A stretch of 64,000 nt of DNA from an uncultured Candidatus Melainabacteria bacterium. GTDB lineage: Bacteria; Cyanobacteriota; Vampirovibrionia; Gastranaerophilales; Gastranaerophilaceae. This document shows, one piece after another, positions 9,029 to 16,540 of the stretch; the first letter of the stretch is position 1, and every line of letters starts with the position of its first letter. The notes under the pieces were generated by a model that ran no database searches, was not told the DNA's origin, and worked only from the letters and a program-made list of their open reading frames with translations. The position numbers and the translations under genes are program-made. The DNA is taken from contig CAKVIN010000007.1 of NCBI GenBank assembly GCA_934754425.1, positions 1 to 64,000 on the forward strand. Reading direction: 5' to 3'.

Positions 9029-9087
9029 AAAGTATAAAACTCTCCCTATAAGTGAGGGAAAGTTCCATACTTATAGTTTTTATTAAA

Positions 9088-9419
9088 CAGCTGACCCAAT
9101 GTCTACGTGCGTTCTTGGAATTACTTTTCCTTTGTATTCTCACTAATGAGGCGAAGCCTGTAGTCCAAATACTAATTTGTAGTTTCCACCAAGTAGCCGA
9201 CAGTTGTGTCCAAGTACGCTTTTCTAGTAGGTTTTACTTTGAGGCGAAGCCTGTAGCTTTAATACTAGCTAGTCGTTTCCACCAAGTAGCCGACCCAATG
9301 TCTACGTACGTTCTATCTGCTACTATCTAGTAGTCTCACCAATGAGGCGGAGCCTGTAGTCCAAATACTAGTTTGTAGTTTCCACCAGGTAGCCGACCCA
9401 ATGTCTACGTACGTAGTAC
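9088..9419 (-). repeat. Tandem dispersed repeat directly behind the atpE stop codon
   Basis: Three full and one partial copy of a unit of about 93-103 bp. Each full unit starts GAGGCGAAGCCTGTAG or GAGGCGGAGCCTGTAG on the plus strand (at 9148, 9241 and 9344) and continues with TTTCCACCAAGTAGCCGAC and CCAATGTCTACGTACGT. The 12-nt palindrome CTACGTACGTAG sits at 9405-9416, three bases past the TAG of atpE. Relatives occur at 48668-48871 after pheT in the same orientation to the gene. No protein-coding sense is visible. It fills most of the 488-bp gap in the atp operon. Confidence 0.85.
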
Positions 9420-9665
9420 CTAGCCCATCATGCCAGAAAGTTTCATAGCGATAACAAGAGCGTAGATAGCACAAGCTTCTGCAAGAGCGGCACCTACTAA
9501 GAAGAACCCAACAGCTTTACCAGCGATTTCCGGTTGGCGAGAGATTGCATCCATCAAACCTTTTGTAGCAACCCCGATACCAAGACCGGCACCGATTGCA
9601 CCAAAACCCATTGCTATACCTGCACCTAACTGTGCTAAATCAGAAATAGTTTTTACATCTTCCAT
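9420..9665 (-). CDS. atpE: ATP synthase c subunit (rotor ring)
   Basis: 81 residues, two membrane helices joined by the polar loop 'SRQPE' (42-46). The ion-binding carboxylate is E63 in 'LAEACAIYAL'. The residues that make a sodium site in known Na+-rings (a Gln in helix 1 and a Ser after the Glu) are Ile30 and Ala64 here, so proton coupling is predicted. The stop codon TAG is followed almost immediately by the tandem repeat. A good AAGGAGAG ribosome-binding site precedes the ATG. Confidence 0.98.
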   Translation of the reverse strand: MEDVKTISDLAQLGAGIAMGFGAIGAGLGIGVATKGLMDAISRQPEIAGKAVGFFLVGAALAEACAIYALVIAMKLSGMMG

Positions 9666-9707
9666 TTTTCTCTCCTTCTTTTAGATTATATATCTTTTTA
9701 AATTTTA

Positions 9708-10403
9708 TTATTCTTCTGTGTTAACAGCAGTAGCGATGTATACTGTTGTCAACATAGTGAATACAAGAGCTTGAACGCAAGCTACAAGTATTTCAAAAAA
9801 CATTATCGGTAAGGGTAGTCCCCAAGCAAAAAGCCCGATTAGAGCTGTGATTAGGATTTCACCTGCCAGTATGTTTCCAAATAAACGTAGAGCCAGTGTT
9901 AGAGGTCTTGTGAATAATTCTAAGATTTCTACTAACATGGATATTATTCCAACAAAAGAAAATTCGTGTAGTAGGAATTTTCCTTTCTTTTGTATTAAAC
10001 CAGCTACAACGTAATAGACCAGTACAATAACAGCAAGTCCTGCTGTCAAGTTGATATCATTTGTAGGCGAAGCTAATTCACCTTGTTTAAGTTCAAGTAC
10101 TTTGAACGGAAGTTGTCCCATTAAATTTGCTGTCACTATAAACAAGAATAATGAAGCAATGAGTGGGAAGTGCTTTTCTCCATCTTTGTGAATCATTCCG
10201 TTAACAAGGTTTGAAAAATATCCCAGAATACTTTCTAGTAATAATTGAAGTTTTGTTGGGAAAATAGTTAGCTTACGAGTTGCAATAAATGATACAATAA
10301 TCAAAAATGCCATTGCAGCCCACATAGTAATCAACGTATCCATATTAAAAGCCATTGTGTGTCCGGCAATAACTTTATTTACAATCCAATGTCCTTCGCT
10401 CAT
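9708..10403 (-). CDS. atpB: ATP synthase a subunit (stator ion channel)
   Basis: 231 residues, about five or six membrane helices. The essential arginine is R173 in 'LALRLFGNILAGE', and the conserved Gln of the last helix is Q211 in 'ACVQALVFTML'. It forms the two half-channels next to the c ring. First F-ATPase gene of the cluster; no atpI is seen. An AGAGAG-type ribosome-binding site lies upstream. Confidence 0.97.
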   Translation of the reverse strand: MSEGHWIVNKVIAGHTMAFNMDTLITMWAAMAFLIIVSFIATRKLTIFPTKLQLLLESILGYFSNLVNGMIHKDGEKHFPLIASLFLFIVTANLMGQLPFKVLELKQGELASPTNDINLTAGLAVIVLVYYVVAGLIQKKGKFLLHEFSFVGIISMLVEILELFTRPLTLALRLFGNILAGEILITALIGLFAWGLPLPIMFFEILVACVQALVFTMLTTVYIATAVNTEE

Positions 10404-10474
10404 TGAATACCTCTCTCTTTTGAGATGATATTAGCACAAAAACAAAAGTAGTGCAACGGATTTTTATTTTTTTA

Positions 10475-10774
10475 TTAAATTATTTTAGTAGCAATTCTAG
10501 CGAGTAGATATCCAATAACCGAACCTCCCGGAATTGGTGTAAACGTACCGATAAGAGCGGCAAGTGACGGTACTTCTTCTTTAGTTATTTTGGTTTTCTT
10601 AAAAATACTGCCAGTTATTGTCGGGATTGTAGAATATCCATCTTTTTGTGCCAATCTTTTACCTATTTGGTAATTATTTGTAAGTTGACTTTTTATGCTT
10701 TTAACTCCGCCAGTCATTAACCGATATTCGCCAAGACATTTTTCAGTACCTTTAACAAAAAAACTTGTATTCAT
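10475..10774 (-). CDS. Small hypothetical membrane-associated protein
   Basis: 99 residues. The N-terminal two thirds are basic and polar; the C-terminus 'SLAALIGTFTPIPGGSVIGY' plus the following 'LLARIATKII' is hydrophobic and could be one membrane helix (about 69-98). No known domain is recognised. It lies 71 bp upstream of atpB on the same strand, in the place where cyanobacteria have atpI or a related small gene, but it shows no similarity to atpI that I can see. A stem-loop lies over its leader. Confidence 0.6.
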   Translation of the reverse strand: MNTSFFVKGTEKCLGEYRLMTGGVKSIKSQLTNNYQIGKRLAQKDGYSTIPTITGSIFKKTKITKEEVPSLAALIGTFTPIPGGSVIGYLLARIATKII

Positions 10775-10779
10775 AATTA

Positions 10780-10826
10780 AATCCCCAAAATCTCACTTTT
10801 CATATTTATAAAGTATTTTGAGGATT
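10780..10826 (-). promoter_or_regulatory. Leader stem-loop overlapping the ribosome-binding site
   Basis: On the minus strand AATCCTCAAAAT (10826-10815) pairs with ATTTTGGGGATT (10791-10780): 12 pairs including one G-U, loop 23 nt. The right arm holds the only G-rich candidate ribosome-binding site, 7 nt before the ATG of the 99-residue gene. It could gate translation. Confidence 0.45.
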
Positions 10827-10887
10827 AAAAATTGCTATAAATTTATAATTTATTAAAAAGTATTACAAAAATATTTTGATTTTTGAT

Positions 10888-11097
10888 TTAATCAAATCTA
10901 ATTTCTGTATTTTGTGTATTAGTGACTTCTGAATCAGTTTCATAGTATTCTTGAGAAAGTTGTGTTTCAGAAACATTGGCATCCACAAGAGATTTTAAAA
11001 CTTTGATATAATCCAGACATTTTTTACCTTTTATACCTACTGTTTCCATTTGAATTTCTCCATTAGGTAATAATTTTATTTTCAATTTTTTAGACAT
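10888..11097 (-). CDS. DUF2997 family protein
   Basis: 69 residues. The pattern 'LLPNGEIQMETVGIKGKKCL' followed by a helical stretch and 'SQEYYETD' matches the small DUF2997 family ('P.G.v...v.GvkG..Cl.....le..lG......eyy'). In cyanobacteria this family travels with Ycf46 and Ycf35 (DUF1257). The same three-gene order is seen here: it follows the Ycf35-like gene by 9 nt. Biochemical role unknown. Confidence 0.75.
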   Translation of the reverse strand: MSKKLKIKLLPNGEIQMETVGIKGKKCLDYIKVLKSLVDANVSETQLSQEYYETDSEVTNTQNTEIRFD

Positions 11098-11106
11098 TTT
11101 AACTCC

Positions 11107-11694
11107 TTAATCCACGTTTACGGTAATAACGATTGTGTTATCATCTTGAATTTCTTCATTTTCGATTTCCATGTTGTTATTTTTCAAATTTTCGACAATT
11201 TGATTATAACTTTGTTCTTGAACATTAATAGTATATTCAGCTCCAATGCTGTTAATTTCGGATTCAGGATTAGAACCTTTTGCATATTCTATTATTAATG
11301 AGTATGGAGAACTTTCGTTAGCTTTTTCAAAAGTTAATTCATAATCTCCGCTAACTCCTCTGATTTGTCCAAATTCGTTTTCTCTAAGGTTATTTATGCC
11401 GTGTTCTGATAAAGTTTTCATCAAAACATCTTTATCCGCAAACGGTGTTTCTATTTTCTTTTTCAAAAAATGTTTTTCAGTGATAACGTGTTTTTCTTCG
11501 CAATCAACTTCTATACTTTGTTCTATAGGAATTATGATATCTTCTACAAACTCTGAATCTGGGATATAATCTTTGCTTAAACTAAGTGCTTCATTTTCGC
11601 TACTTACCCCAGATATCATTCCAGCTCCACCAATAAGAACTGAGCCCATAAGCCAAGCTAGTGCGTAAGGTAAGGCAATAACAGTACAAGACAT
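11107..11694 (-). CDS. Ycf35 (DUF1257)-like protein with a hydrophobic N-terminus
   Basis: 195 residues. The first about 28 are hydrophobic and Gly-rich, a membrane anchor or signal, which ordinary Ycf35 lacks. The C-terminal half (about 80-195) has the shape of DUF1257: 'DKDVLMKTLSEHGINNLREN' (the 'l..AL.dlG' start), then strand-rich sequence, then 'QEQSYNQIVENLKNNNMEIE' and an acidic end. The assignment leans on position between DUF2997 and Ycf46, with which DUF1257 is normally found, so it is moderate. A good AAGGAGGAC ribosome-binding site precedes the ATG. Confidence 0.5.
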   Translation of the reverse strand: MSCTVIALPYALAWLMGSVLIGGAGMISGVSSENEALSLSKDYIPDSEFVEDIIIPIEQSIEVDCEEKHVITEKHFLKKKIETPFADKDVLMKTLSEHGINNLRENEFGQIRGVSGDYELTFEKANESSPYSLIIEYAKGSNPESEINSIGAEYTINVQEQSYNQIVENLKNNNMEIENEEIQDDNTIVITVNVD

Positions 11695-11707
11695 GGTGTC
11701 CTCCTTC

Positions 11708-13321
11708 TTAAAAATCTAATGTTCTTCCGCCTCTGCTGGCAGTTACATTTTCAGTATTATCTTCTTTTTTATATTCTTTTAAATTAGATGTTTTTGTTGC
11801 AGATACAGCTCTTATGTTAGCCCAATTTCTAAGCGCAAGTATTTGTTCTCGCTGAGTTGTTGAAAGTGGTACAGTTGTTTGAATATTTTTTATTAAATCT
11901 TCGAGTTTAAGTGGGCGATTTTCAAAAAACGCATCACATAAAGCTGACACGACAACTTGCTCTATTTCAGACCCGATGAAACCTTCTGTCATTTTTGCCA
12001 ATTCTGTACAGATATTTTTAACTCCGACAATCTCACTTGCTACTTCTTTGTCTTTAAGTCGTTTTTCTAAATGTAGTTTAAATATTTCTTTTCTTTCTGC
12101 AAGTGTTGGTAAATCAACAAAAAATATTTCGTCAAAACGTCCTTTTCTTAATAATTCCGGAGGTAGATTGTTAATATTATTTGCTGTTGCAATTACAAAA
12201 ACCGGAGATTCTTTTTCTTGCATCCAAGTTAAGAATTGTCCAAAAATTCTGGAAGAAACCCCGCTATCACCATTTGAACCTAAACCGCTCAAACCTTTTT
12301 CGATTTCATCAATCCAAAGTATGCAAGGTGCTACTGCTTCTGCGGTAGATAATGCTCTTCTCATATTTTCTTCGGAGCTTCCTACAAGACCGGAAAAAAC
12401 TTTGCCGAAATCGAGTTTTAATAATGGTAATTGCCAAATAGTGCTCATTGCTTTTGCGGTTAAACTTTTACCGCATCCAGGAACCCCTGTGACTAAAACT
12501 CCTTTTGGAGCCGGAATACAATATTTTTTTGCTCTTTCTGACCAAGAATTATTTCTTTTAAGGAGCCAGTTTTTTAAGTTATCTAAGCCACCTATATCAT
12601 TAATAGAATATTCTGAACGTATAAATTCAAGAATACCTGTTTTTTTGATGACTTGAACTTTTTCTTCCAGAATAGTTGATAAATCGTTTATATTAATTTT
12701 ACCGTCATTAACCATTGCAAGAGCAAATGCACCTTCTGCTTCCTGCAAAGTCAGGCCTAAAGCAGCCTTGCATAACTTATCACTATCGTCATCTGATAAA
12801 TTTGCTTCCACTCCGCTATTTTGTTTCAACATAGCATTAAATTTATCTTTGATTTCAGGTAATGTTGGTAAAGGAAAATCAAAAATAGTAATTTCTTTTT
12901 GGAGAGATTCCGGTATTAATAAATCCGGAGCAATAAAGAATATAGTTTTTCTTACTGTTCCGAGTTTTAAATCAGGAATAATATCTCTAATTTTTCTAAT
13001 TACATTGTAATCCGGAGTTCTGTTTTTAGGCCCAAAGTTTACGTTGAAATCATATAGAATAAAGACTGCATCTTTATCATATTTTCTAATAAATTCTAAC
13101 ATCTTACAAGGACAAGTTGTGTCAGAAATTGTTTTTGAAAGAGTATCATTATATAATCCGGCGGTTTGAGTCCAAGTGAAAACTTCTCTTGAATATTTTA
13201 TTAGTTTTTCGTTTGTTACAACTGATTTGATATATTTTGTAACCCTATCTTCCTCAAATGTTGGAATATAAATCATTGGGAATCTAGCTCTGATTAAATT
13301 AGGTAATTTGTAAGCACACAT
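11708..13321 (-). CDS. ycf46: Ycf46-like AAA+ ATPase
   Basis: 537 residues. The N-terminus 'LIRARFPMIYIPTFEEDRV' matches the Ycf46 opening 'LIrArypliyi.t.EE.R'. The C-terminal AAA+ module has Walker A G279-VPGCGKS286, Walker B 'ILWIDEIEKG' (about 334-343), sensor 'VIATANNIN' and 'LLRKGRFDE'. Ycf46 is universal in cyanobacteria and plastids of red algae and has been linked to carbon and stress responses, yet here it sits in an apparently non-photosynthetic genome. It is clustered with the Ycf35-like and DUF2997 genes and upstream of the ATP synthase genes, all on one strand. Confidence 0.9.
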   Translation of the reverse strand: MCAYKLPNLIRARFPMIYIPTFEEDRVTKYIKSVVTNEKLIKYSREVFTWTQTAGLYNDTLSKTISDTTCPCKMLEFIRKYDKDAVFILYDFNVNFGPKNRTPDYNVIRKIRDIIPDLKLGTVRKTIFFIAPDLLIPESLQKEITIFDFPLPTLPEIKDKFNAMLKQNSGVEANLSDDDSDKLCKAALGLTLQEAEGAFALAMVNDGKININDLSTILEEKVQVIKKTGILEFIRSEYSINDIGGLDNLKNWLLKRNNSWSERAKKYCIPAPKGVLVTGVPGCGKSLTAKAMSTIWQLPLLKLDFGKVFSGLVGSSEENMRRALSTAEAVAPCILWIDEIEKGLSGLGSNGDSGVSSRIFGQFLTWMQEKESPVFVIATANNINNLPPELLRKGRFDEIFFVDLPTLAERKEIFKLHLEKRLKDKEVASEIVGVKNICTELAKMTEGFIGSEIEQVVVSALCDAFFENRPLKLEDLIKNIQTTVPLSTTQREQILALRNWANIRAVSATKTSNLKEYKKEDNTENVTASRGGRTLDF

Positions 13322-13375
13322 AGTTTTTCCTTTTTTACCTTATTAATATCATTTATTAAATAAGATGTCATCATT

Positions 13376-14038
13376 TTAATAGTTGATATGAATCCTCGTA
13401 TTAGAATAGTATTCACTATTAGCTTGACTTCTGGCGCTTATCCTTTGAATTCTGTTATCAAGTTCTGTGCTCGGGTTCTTTTGAGAAGCGAGCTTTAAGT
13501 ATTTTATAGCGGCTTCCGTGTCACCAAATTTTTCATAAATATCGCCCATTCTATAAAGTGTTTCGTAATGCTCTGAATACCCTTTTTTATAGGCTTCTTT
13601 ATAATTCTTTAGAGCTTTGTTTAAAAACTGTCTTTTGTAATAAAATTCTCCCAATCGATAATAAATTTCCGGCTTTGAAGAATCTATTCCTAACGCTATT
13701 TCAAAACAACTGCGAGCAAATTCATCTTGTCCAATTAAATCATAGAGTGCTCCTAGGCGTGTGCTGTAAAAAGTATTTTGCGGATTCTTTTTATGTAGCA
13801 TCATATACAAATTGAGTGAAGCTGTAATATCTTTATTGAGTTCACCATTATAATTTTTTGTTGCGAGATTATAATAGAATCCGGCTTTTGAATCTAACTC
13901 TTCTTGTGAAAGTTTTGTATAGTCAATTGGAATTTGATATTCCAATCGCCCTTCTAAGTTAGCGTATGCAAAATTTGCCGATGCGTACATAATACATATT
14001 AAGAATAAAACTTTAATCAACTGGCGCATATAATTCAT
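13376..14038 (-). CDS. Secreted or periplasmic TPR protein
   Basis: 220 residues. The N-terminus is a signal peptide (about 1-26, ending 'ASANFAYA'). About four TPR-type helical repeats follow: 'YYNLATKNYN...', 'YSTRLGALYDLIGQDEFARS', 'YYRLGEFYYKRQFLNKALKN' and 'LYRMGDIYEKFGDTEAAIKY'. TPRs mediate protein contacts; the partner is unknown. First gene of the leftward cluster that runs into ycf46 and atp, 86 bp from the divergently oriented nuoA. The start could be M1 or M4. Confidence 0.8.
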   Translation of the reverse strand: MNYMRQLIKVLFLICIMYASANFAYANLEGRLEYQIPIDYTKLSQEELDSKAGFYYNLATKNYNGELNKDITASLNLYMMLHKKNPQNTFYSTRLGALYDLIGQDEFARSCFEIALGIDSSKPEIYYRLGEFYYKRQFLNKALKNYKEAYKKGYSEHYETLYRMGDIYEKFGDTEAAIKYLKLASQKNPSTELDNRIQRISARSQANSEYYSNTRIHINY

Positions 14039-14123
14039 CTTTACATTACATAATAATATCTATTATATCAAATAATTTTTTAGTAGAATAAAATAAGTTT
14101 AGAACAAGGGGCTTTTATAACGG

Positions 14124-14477
14124 ATGAAAGAATTTGTATGTCTGGCAATGTTTATAATACTTTCTACGCTTTTTGCAATAGCTATGATTGTTGTCGGATT
14201 TATTTGTCAATACAAAAATAAAACATTTATAAAAAATTCTACTTATGAATGTGGAATTGCCCCGACTACGGATGCAAGAATTCAATTTGATATTAGATAT
14301 TTTAATTATGCAATTATGTTTTTAATATTTGATATAGAAACAATTTTTCTTTATCCGTTTGCGGTTTTTGTTAATGAATTAGGATTGTTTGCAATAGTCG
14401 AAGCGTTTGTTTTTGTTGGCTTACTTTTATTTGGATTAATTTATGCAATCAATAAAAGAATTTTGAGGTGGAGTTAA
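14124..14477 (+). CDS. nuoA: Complex I subunit A
   Basis: 117 residues with three membrane helices. 'TYECGIAPTTDARIQFDIRY' is the conserved loop ('YECG..p...a...f...yy'), with the redox-linked Cys present, and 'FLIFDIETIFLYP' is the helix 2 signature. First gene of an uninterrupted 11-gene operon. The ribosome-binding site is weak (AACGG). Confidence 0.97.
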   Translation: MKEFVCLAMFIILSTLFAIAMIVVGFICQYKNKTFIKNSTYECGIAPTTDARIQFDIRYFNYAIMFLIFDIETIFLYPFAVFVNELGLFAIVEAFVFVGLLLFGLIYAINKRILRWS

Positions 14478-14483
14478 AGCGGT

Positions 14484-15053
14484 ATGGAATCATTCAAAGA
14501 TATTGAAACAAAAATTCCGGGGGTGATTGTTACTTCTGTAGACTATGTCCTCAACTGGAGTCGAGCTAATTCTCTTTGGCCACTTACTTTTGCGACATCT
14601 TGTTGTGGTATTGAAATGATGCAAACGGTTGCTTCTGATAACGATATTGCACGTTTTGGTTCAGAAGTTTTTCGAGGTTCTCCAAGACAAGCAGACTTGT
14701 TAATCTGCGCCGGTACAATTACTTATAAAATGGCACCGGTTTTACAAAGATTGTATGAACAAATGGCAGAGCCTAAGTATGTGATTGCAATGGGAGCTTG
14801 TACTTGTGGCGGTGGAATGTTTGCAGAAACATCTTATTCTGTAGTAAACGGAATTGATAAAATAATTCCTGTCGATATATATTTGCCGATGTGCCCACCT
14901 AGACCGGAAGCTCTTTTGGATGCAATCAGAAAATTACAAAATAAAATTAAGCAAGAGTCTATTTTATCAAGAAAAGAATTTATTAAATCGCATAAACTTG
15001 CAACACTTGATAAAAATGGATTTCCAATAAATGAGGTGTCTAATGAATTTTAA
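14484..15053 (+). CDS. nuoB: Complex I subunit B (N2 cluster carrier)
   Basis: 189 residues. Carries the terminal 4Fe-4S cluster N2: tandem cysteines in 'TSCCGIEMM', then 'GACTCGGGMF' and 'YLPMCPPRPEAL'. The N-terminal part lies at the membrane next to the quinone site. It starts 6 nt after nuoA, and its last codons overlap nuoC. Confidence 0.98.
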   Translation: MESFKDIETKIPGVIVTSVDYVLNWSRANSLWPLTFATSCCGIEMMQTVASDNDIARFGSEVFRGSPRQADLLICAGTITYKMAPVLQRLYEQMAEPKYVIAMGACTCGGGMFAETSYSVVNGIDKIIPVDIYLPMCPPRPEALLDAIRKLQNKIKQESILSRKEFIKSHKLATLDKNGFPINEVSNEF

Positions 15054-15468
15054 TAAGTTTTTAGAAATCTTTGCAGATTGCGAATTTTTGAATGATAGAA
15101 TTCTGATAAAATCAAGATTAAATGAGGCGATAAAATTCGTAAAAGAAAATTATCATTATGATATTTTGAAAGAAATTATAGCTATACATAATCCTGATAA
15201 TAAGATAGAACTTAATTATCACTTGTATTCTACTATTGATGAAGAAAATTTGTATATAACATTTTTTACACAAGAATCTGTTGAAAGTGTCGTAGATTTA
15301 TTTCCTTCGGCTGTTGCTGATGAGAATGAAATTTATGACTTATTCGGGGTAAAATTTTTGAATCATGAAGGTTTGAAAAGACTTTATATGCCGGAAAACT
15401 GGGAAGGACATCCTTTGAGAAAAGATTATAAAGATATGGGGTTGCAAGACGATGACAACAACGCTTAA
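15043..15468 (+). CDS. nuoC: Complex I subunit C (30 kDa)
   Basis: About 141 residues. The signature 'ADENEIYDLFGVKFLNHEGL' followed by 'LRKDY' is that of the 30-kDa subunit. I prefer the ATG at 15043 over the in-frame ATG at 15031 because the sequence GAGGT at 15033-15038 then acts as ribosome-binding site at the right distance. The gene overlaps the end of nuoB by 11 nt and the start of nuoD by 17 nt. Confidence 0.93.
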   Translation: MNFNKFLEIFADCEFLNDRILIKSRLNEAIKFVKENYHYDILKEIIAIHNPDNKIELNYHLYSTIDEENLYITFFTQESVESVVDLFPSAVADENEIYDLFGVKFLNHEGLKRLYMPENWEGHPLRKDYKDMGLQDDDNNA

Positions 15469-16540
15469 GTTAAATCTTGGACCTCAACATCCTTCTACAC
15501 ACGGAGTTTTGCGCCTTGTATTAACTCTTGATGGAGAAAAAATCTTGGCTTGTGAACCTGATGTCGGTTATCTTCATCGGGGGATGGAAAAAATGGCGGA
15601 AAAACTGTCATATATTCAATATTTACCTATGGTCGACAGGATTGATTATCTTGCAGGATTTTTCTATTCGGAATTGTTTTGCAGAATTGTAGAAAACGCT
15701 TATGAAATTGAATTATCAAATAGAGTAAAAGCTATTCGAGTTTTGTTATTAGAATTAAACAGAATTTCTTCTCACCTTCTTTGGGTTGGTGCGTTTCTTA
15801 TGGATTTAGGGGCAACCTCTCCATTTTTCTATGCGTTTAGAGAACGTGAGATGATATTGAGATATTTCGAAAAACTCACAGGACAAAGAATGATGTACAA
15901 TTATTTTGTCTTTGGCGGAGTTAGACGTGATATTGATTATTTGGAAGATGTAGAAGAAATTTTGAATATTCTTCCTGAAAAACTCAAAGATTACGAAAAA
16001 CTTATAACCGAAAATCCTATTTTTATAAGAAGAACGGTTGAAAAAGGTGTTCTTGATATTCAAACAGCTCTAGATTATGCAATTACAGGTGTAAATCTTC
16101 GAGCAAGCGGAATATGTATGGATAACAGATTGCAAGATAATTTATATAGAGGTTTTGACATTGGTGTTGTCGTGAGAGATGAAAAGGATTCAATGGCACG
16201 ATATAAAGCGAGAATTGATGAGATTAGAGAAAGTATAAAAATTATTCGCCAAGCGTTAGAAGTCATTAAATCAAATCCTGACTTAGAACAAAAATTAATT
16301 AATCCGATAAATTTAAAATTGCCGGAGGGTGATTATCATTCTGAAATTGAAGCTCCAAGAGGTTTGGCAGGATGTTATATACGCTCTCTCGGTAAAAATG
16401 AACCTTATCGCTTGAAATGGAGAACCGGTTCTTATTATTCCGTAAATCTTTTACGCAAACTTCTTGTTGGGGAATATTTGAATGATGCGATTGCTATTGC
16501 AGGATCTCTGGATATTATTTTGCCGGAGGTGGATAAATAG
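15452..16540 (+). CDS. nuoD: Complex I subunit D (49 kDa)
   Basis: 362 residues. Opens with 'LNLGPQHPSTHGVLRLVLTL' containing the quinone-site histidine loop; 'EPDVGYLHRGMEKMAE' and 'DRIDYLAGF' are further hallmarks. Not fused to nuoC, unlike in E. coli. Shorter than the typical 390-410, with the shortening in loops; the C-terminus 'IDIILPEVDK'-like end (here SLDIILPEVDK) corresponds to the usual '..D.v.geiDR'. Confidence 0.97.
   Translation: MTTTLKLNLGPQHPSTHGVLRLVLTLDGEKILACEPDVGYLHRGMEKMAEKLSYIQYLPMVDRIDYLAGFFYSELFCRIVENAYEIELSNRVKAIRVLLLELNRISSHLLWVGAFLMDLGATSPFFYAFREREMILRYFEKLTGQRMMYNYFVFGGVRRDIDYLEDVEEILNILPEKLKDYEKLITENPIFIRRTVEKGVLDIQTALDYAITGVNLRASGICMDNRLQDNLYRGFDIGVVVRDEKDSMARYKARIDEIRESIKIIRQALEVIKSNPDLEQKLINPINLKLPEGDYHSEIEAPRGLAGCYIRSLGKNEPYRLKWRTGSYYSVNLLRKLLVGEYLNDAIAIAGSLDIILPEVDK

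Noticed and set aside
9052..9330. Open reading frame of 92 residues across the atp intergenic repeat
   Set aside because: Its repeated peptides (EAKPV...FHQVAD) are translations of the DNA repeat unit; no ribosome-binding site.
9088..9419. Possible CRISPR array
   Set aside because: Units are about 100 bp and diverged, without constant short repeats and spacers, and there are no cas genes in the window.
9420..9665. Sodium-type c ring
   Set aside because: The Gln and Ser that complete known sodium sites are Ile30 and Ala64; only the shared Glu is present.
11976..12656. Long open frame opposite ycf46 (226 residues)
   Set aside because: It lies wholly inside the ycf46 gene on the other strand and shows no domain; a shadow of the real gene.
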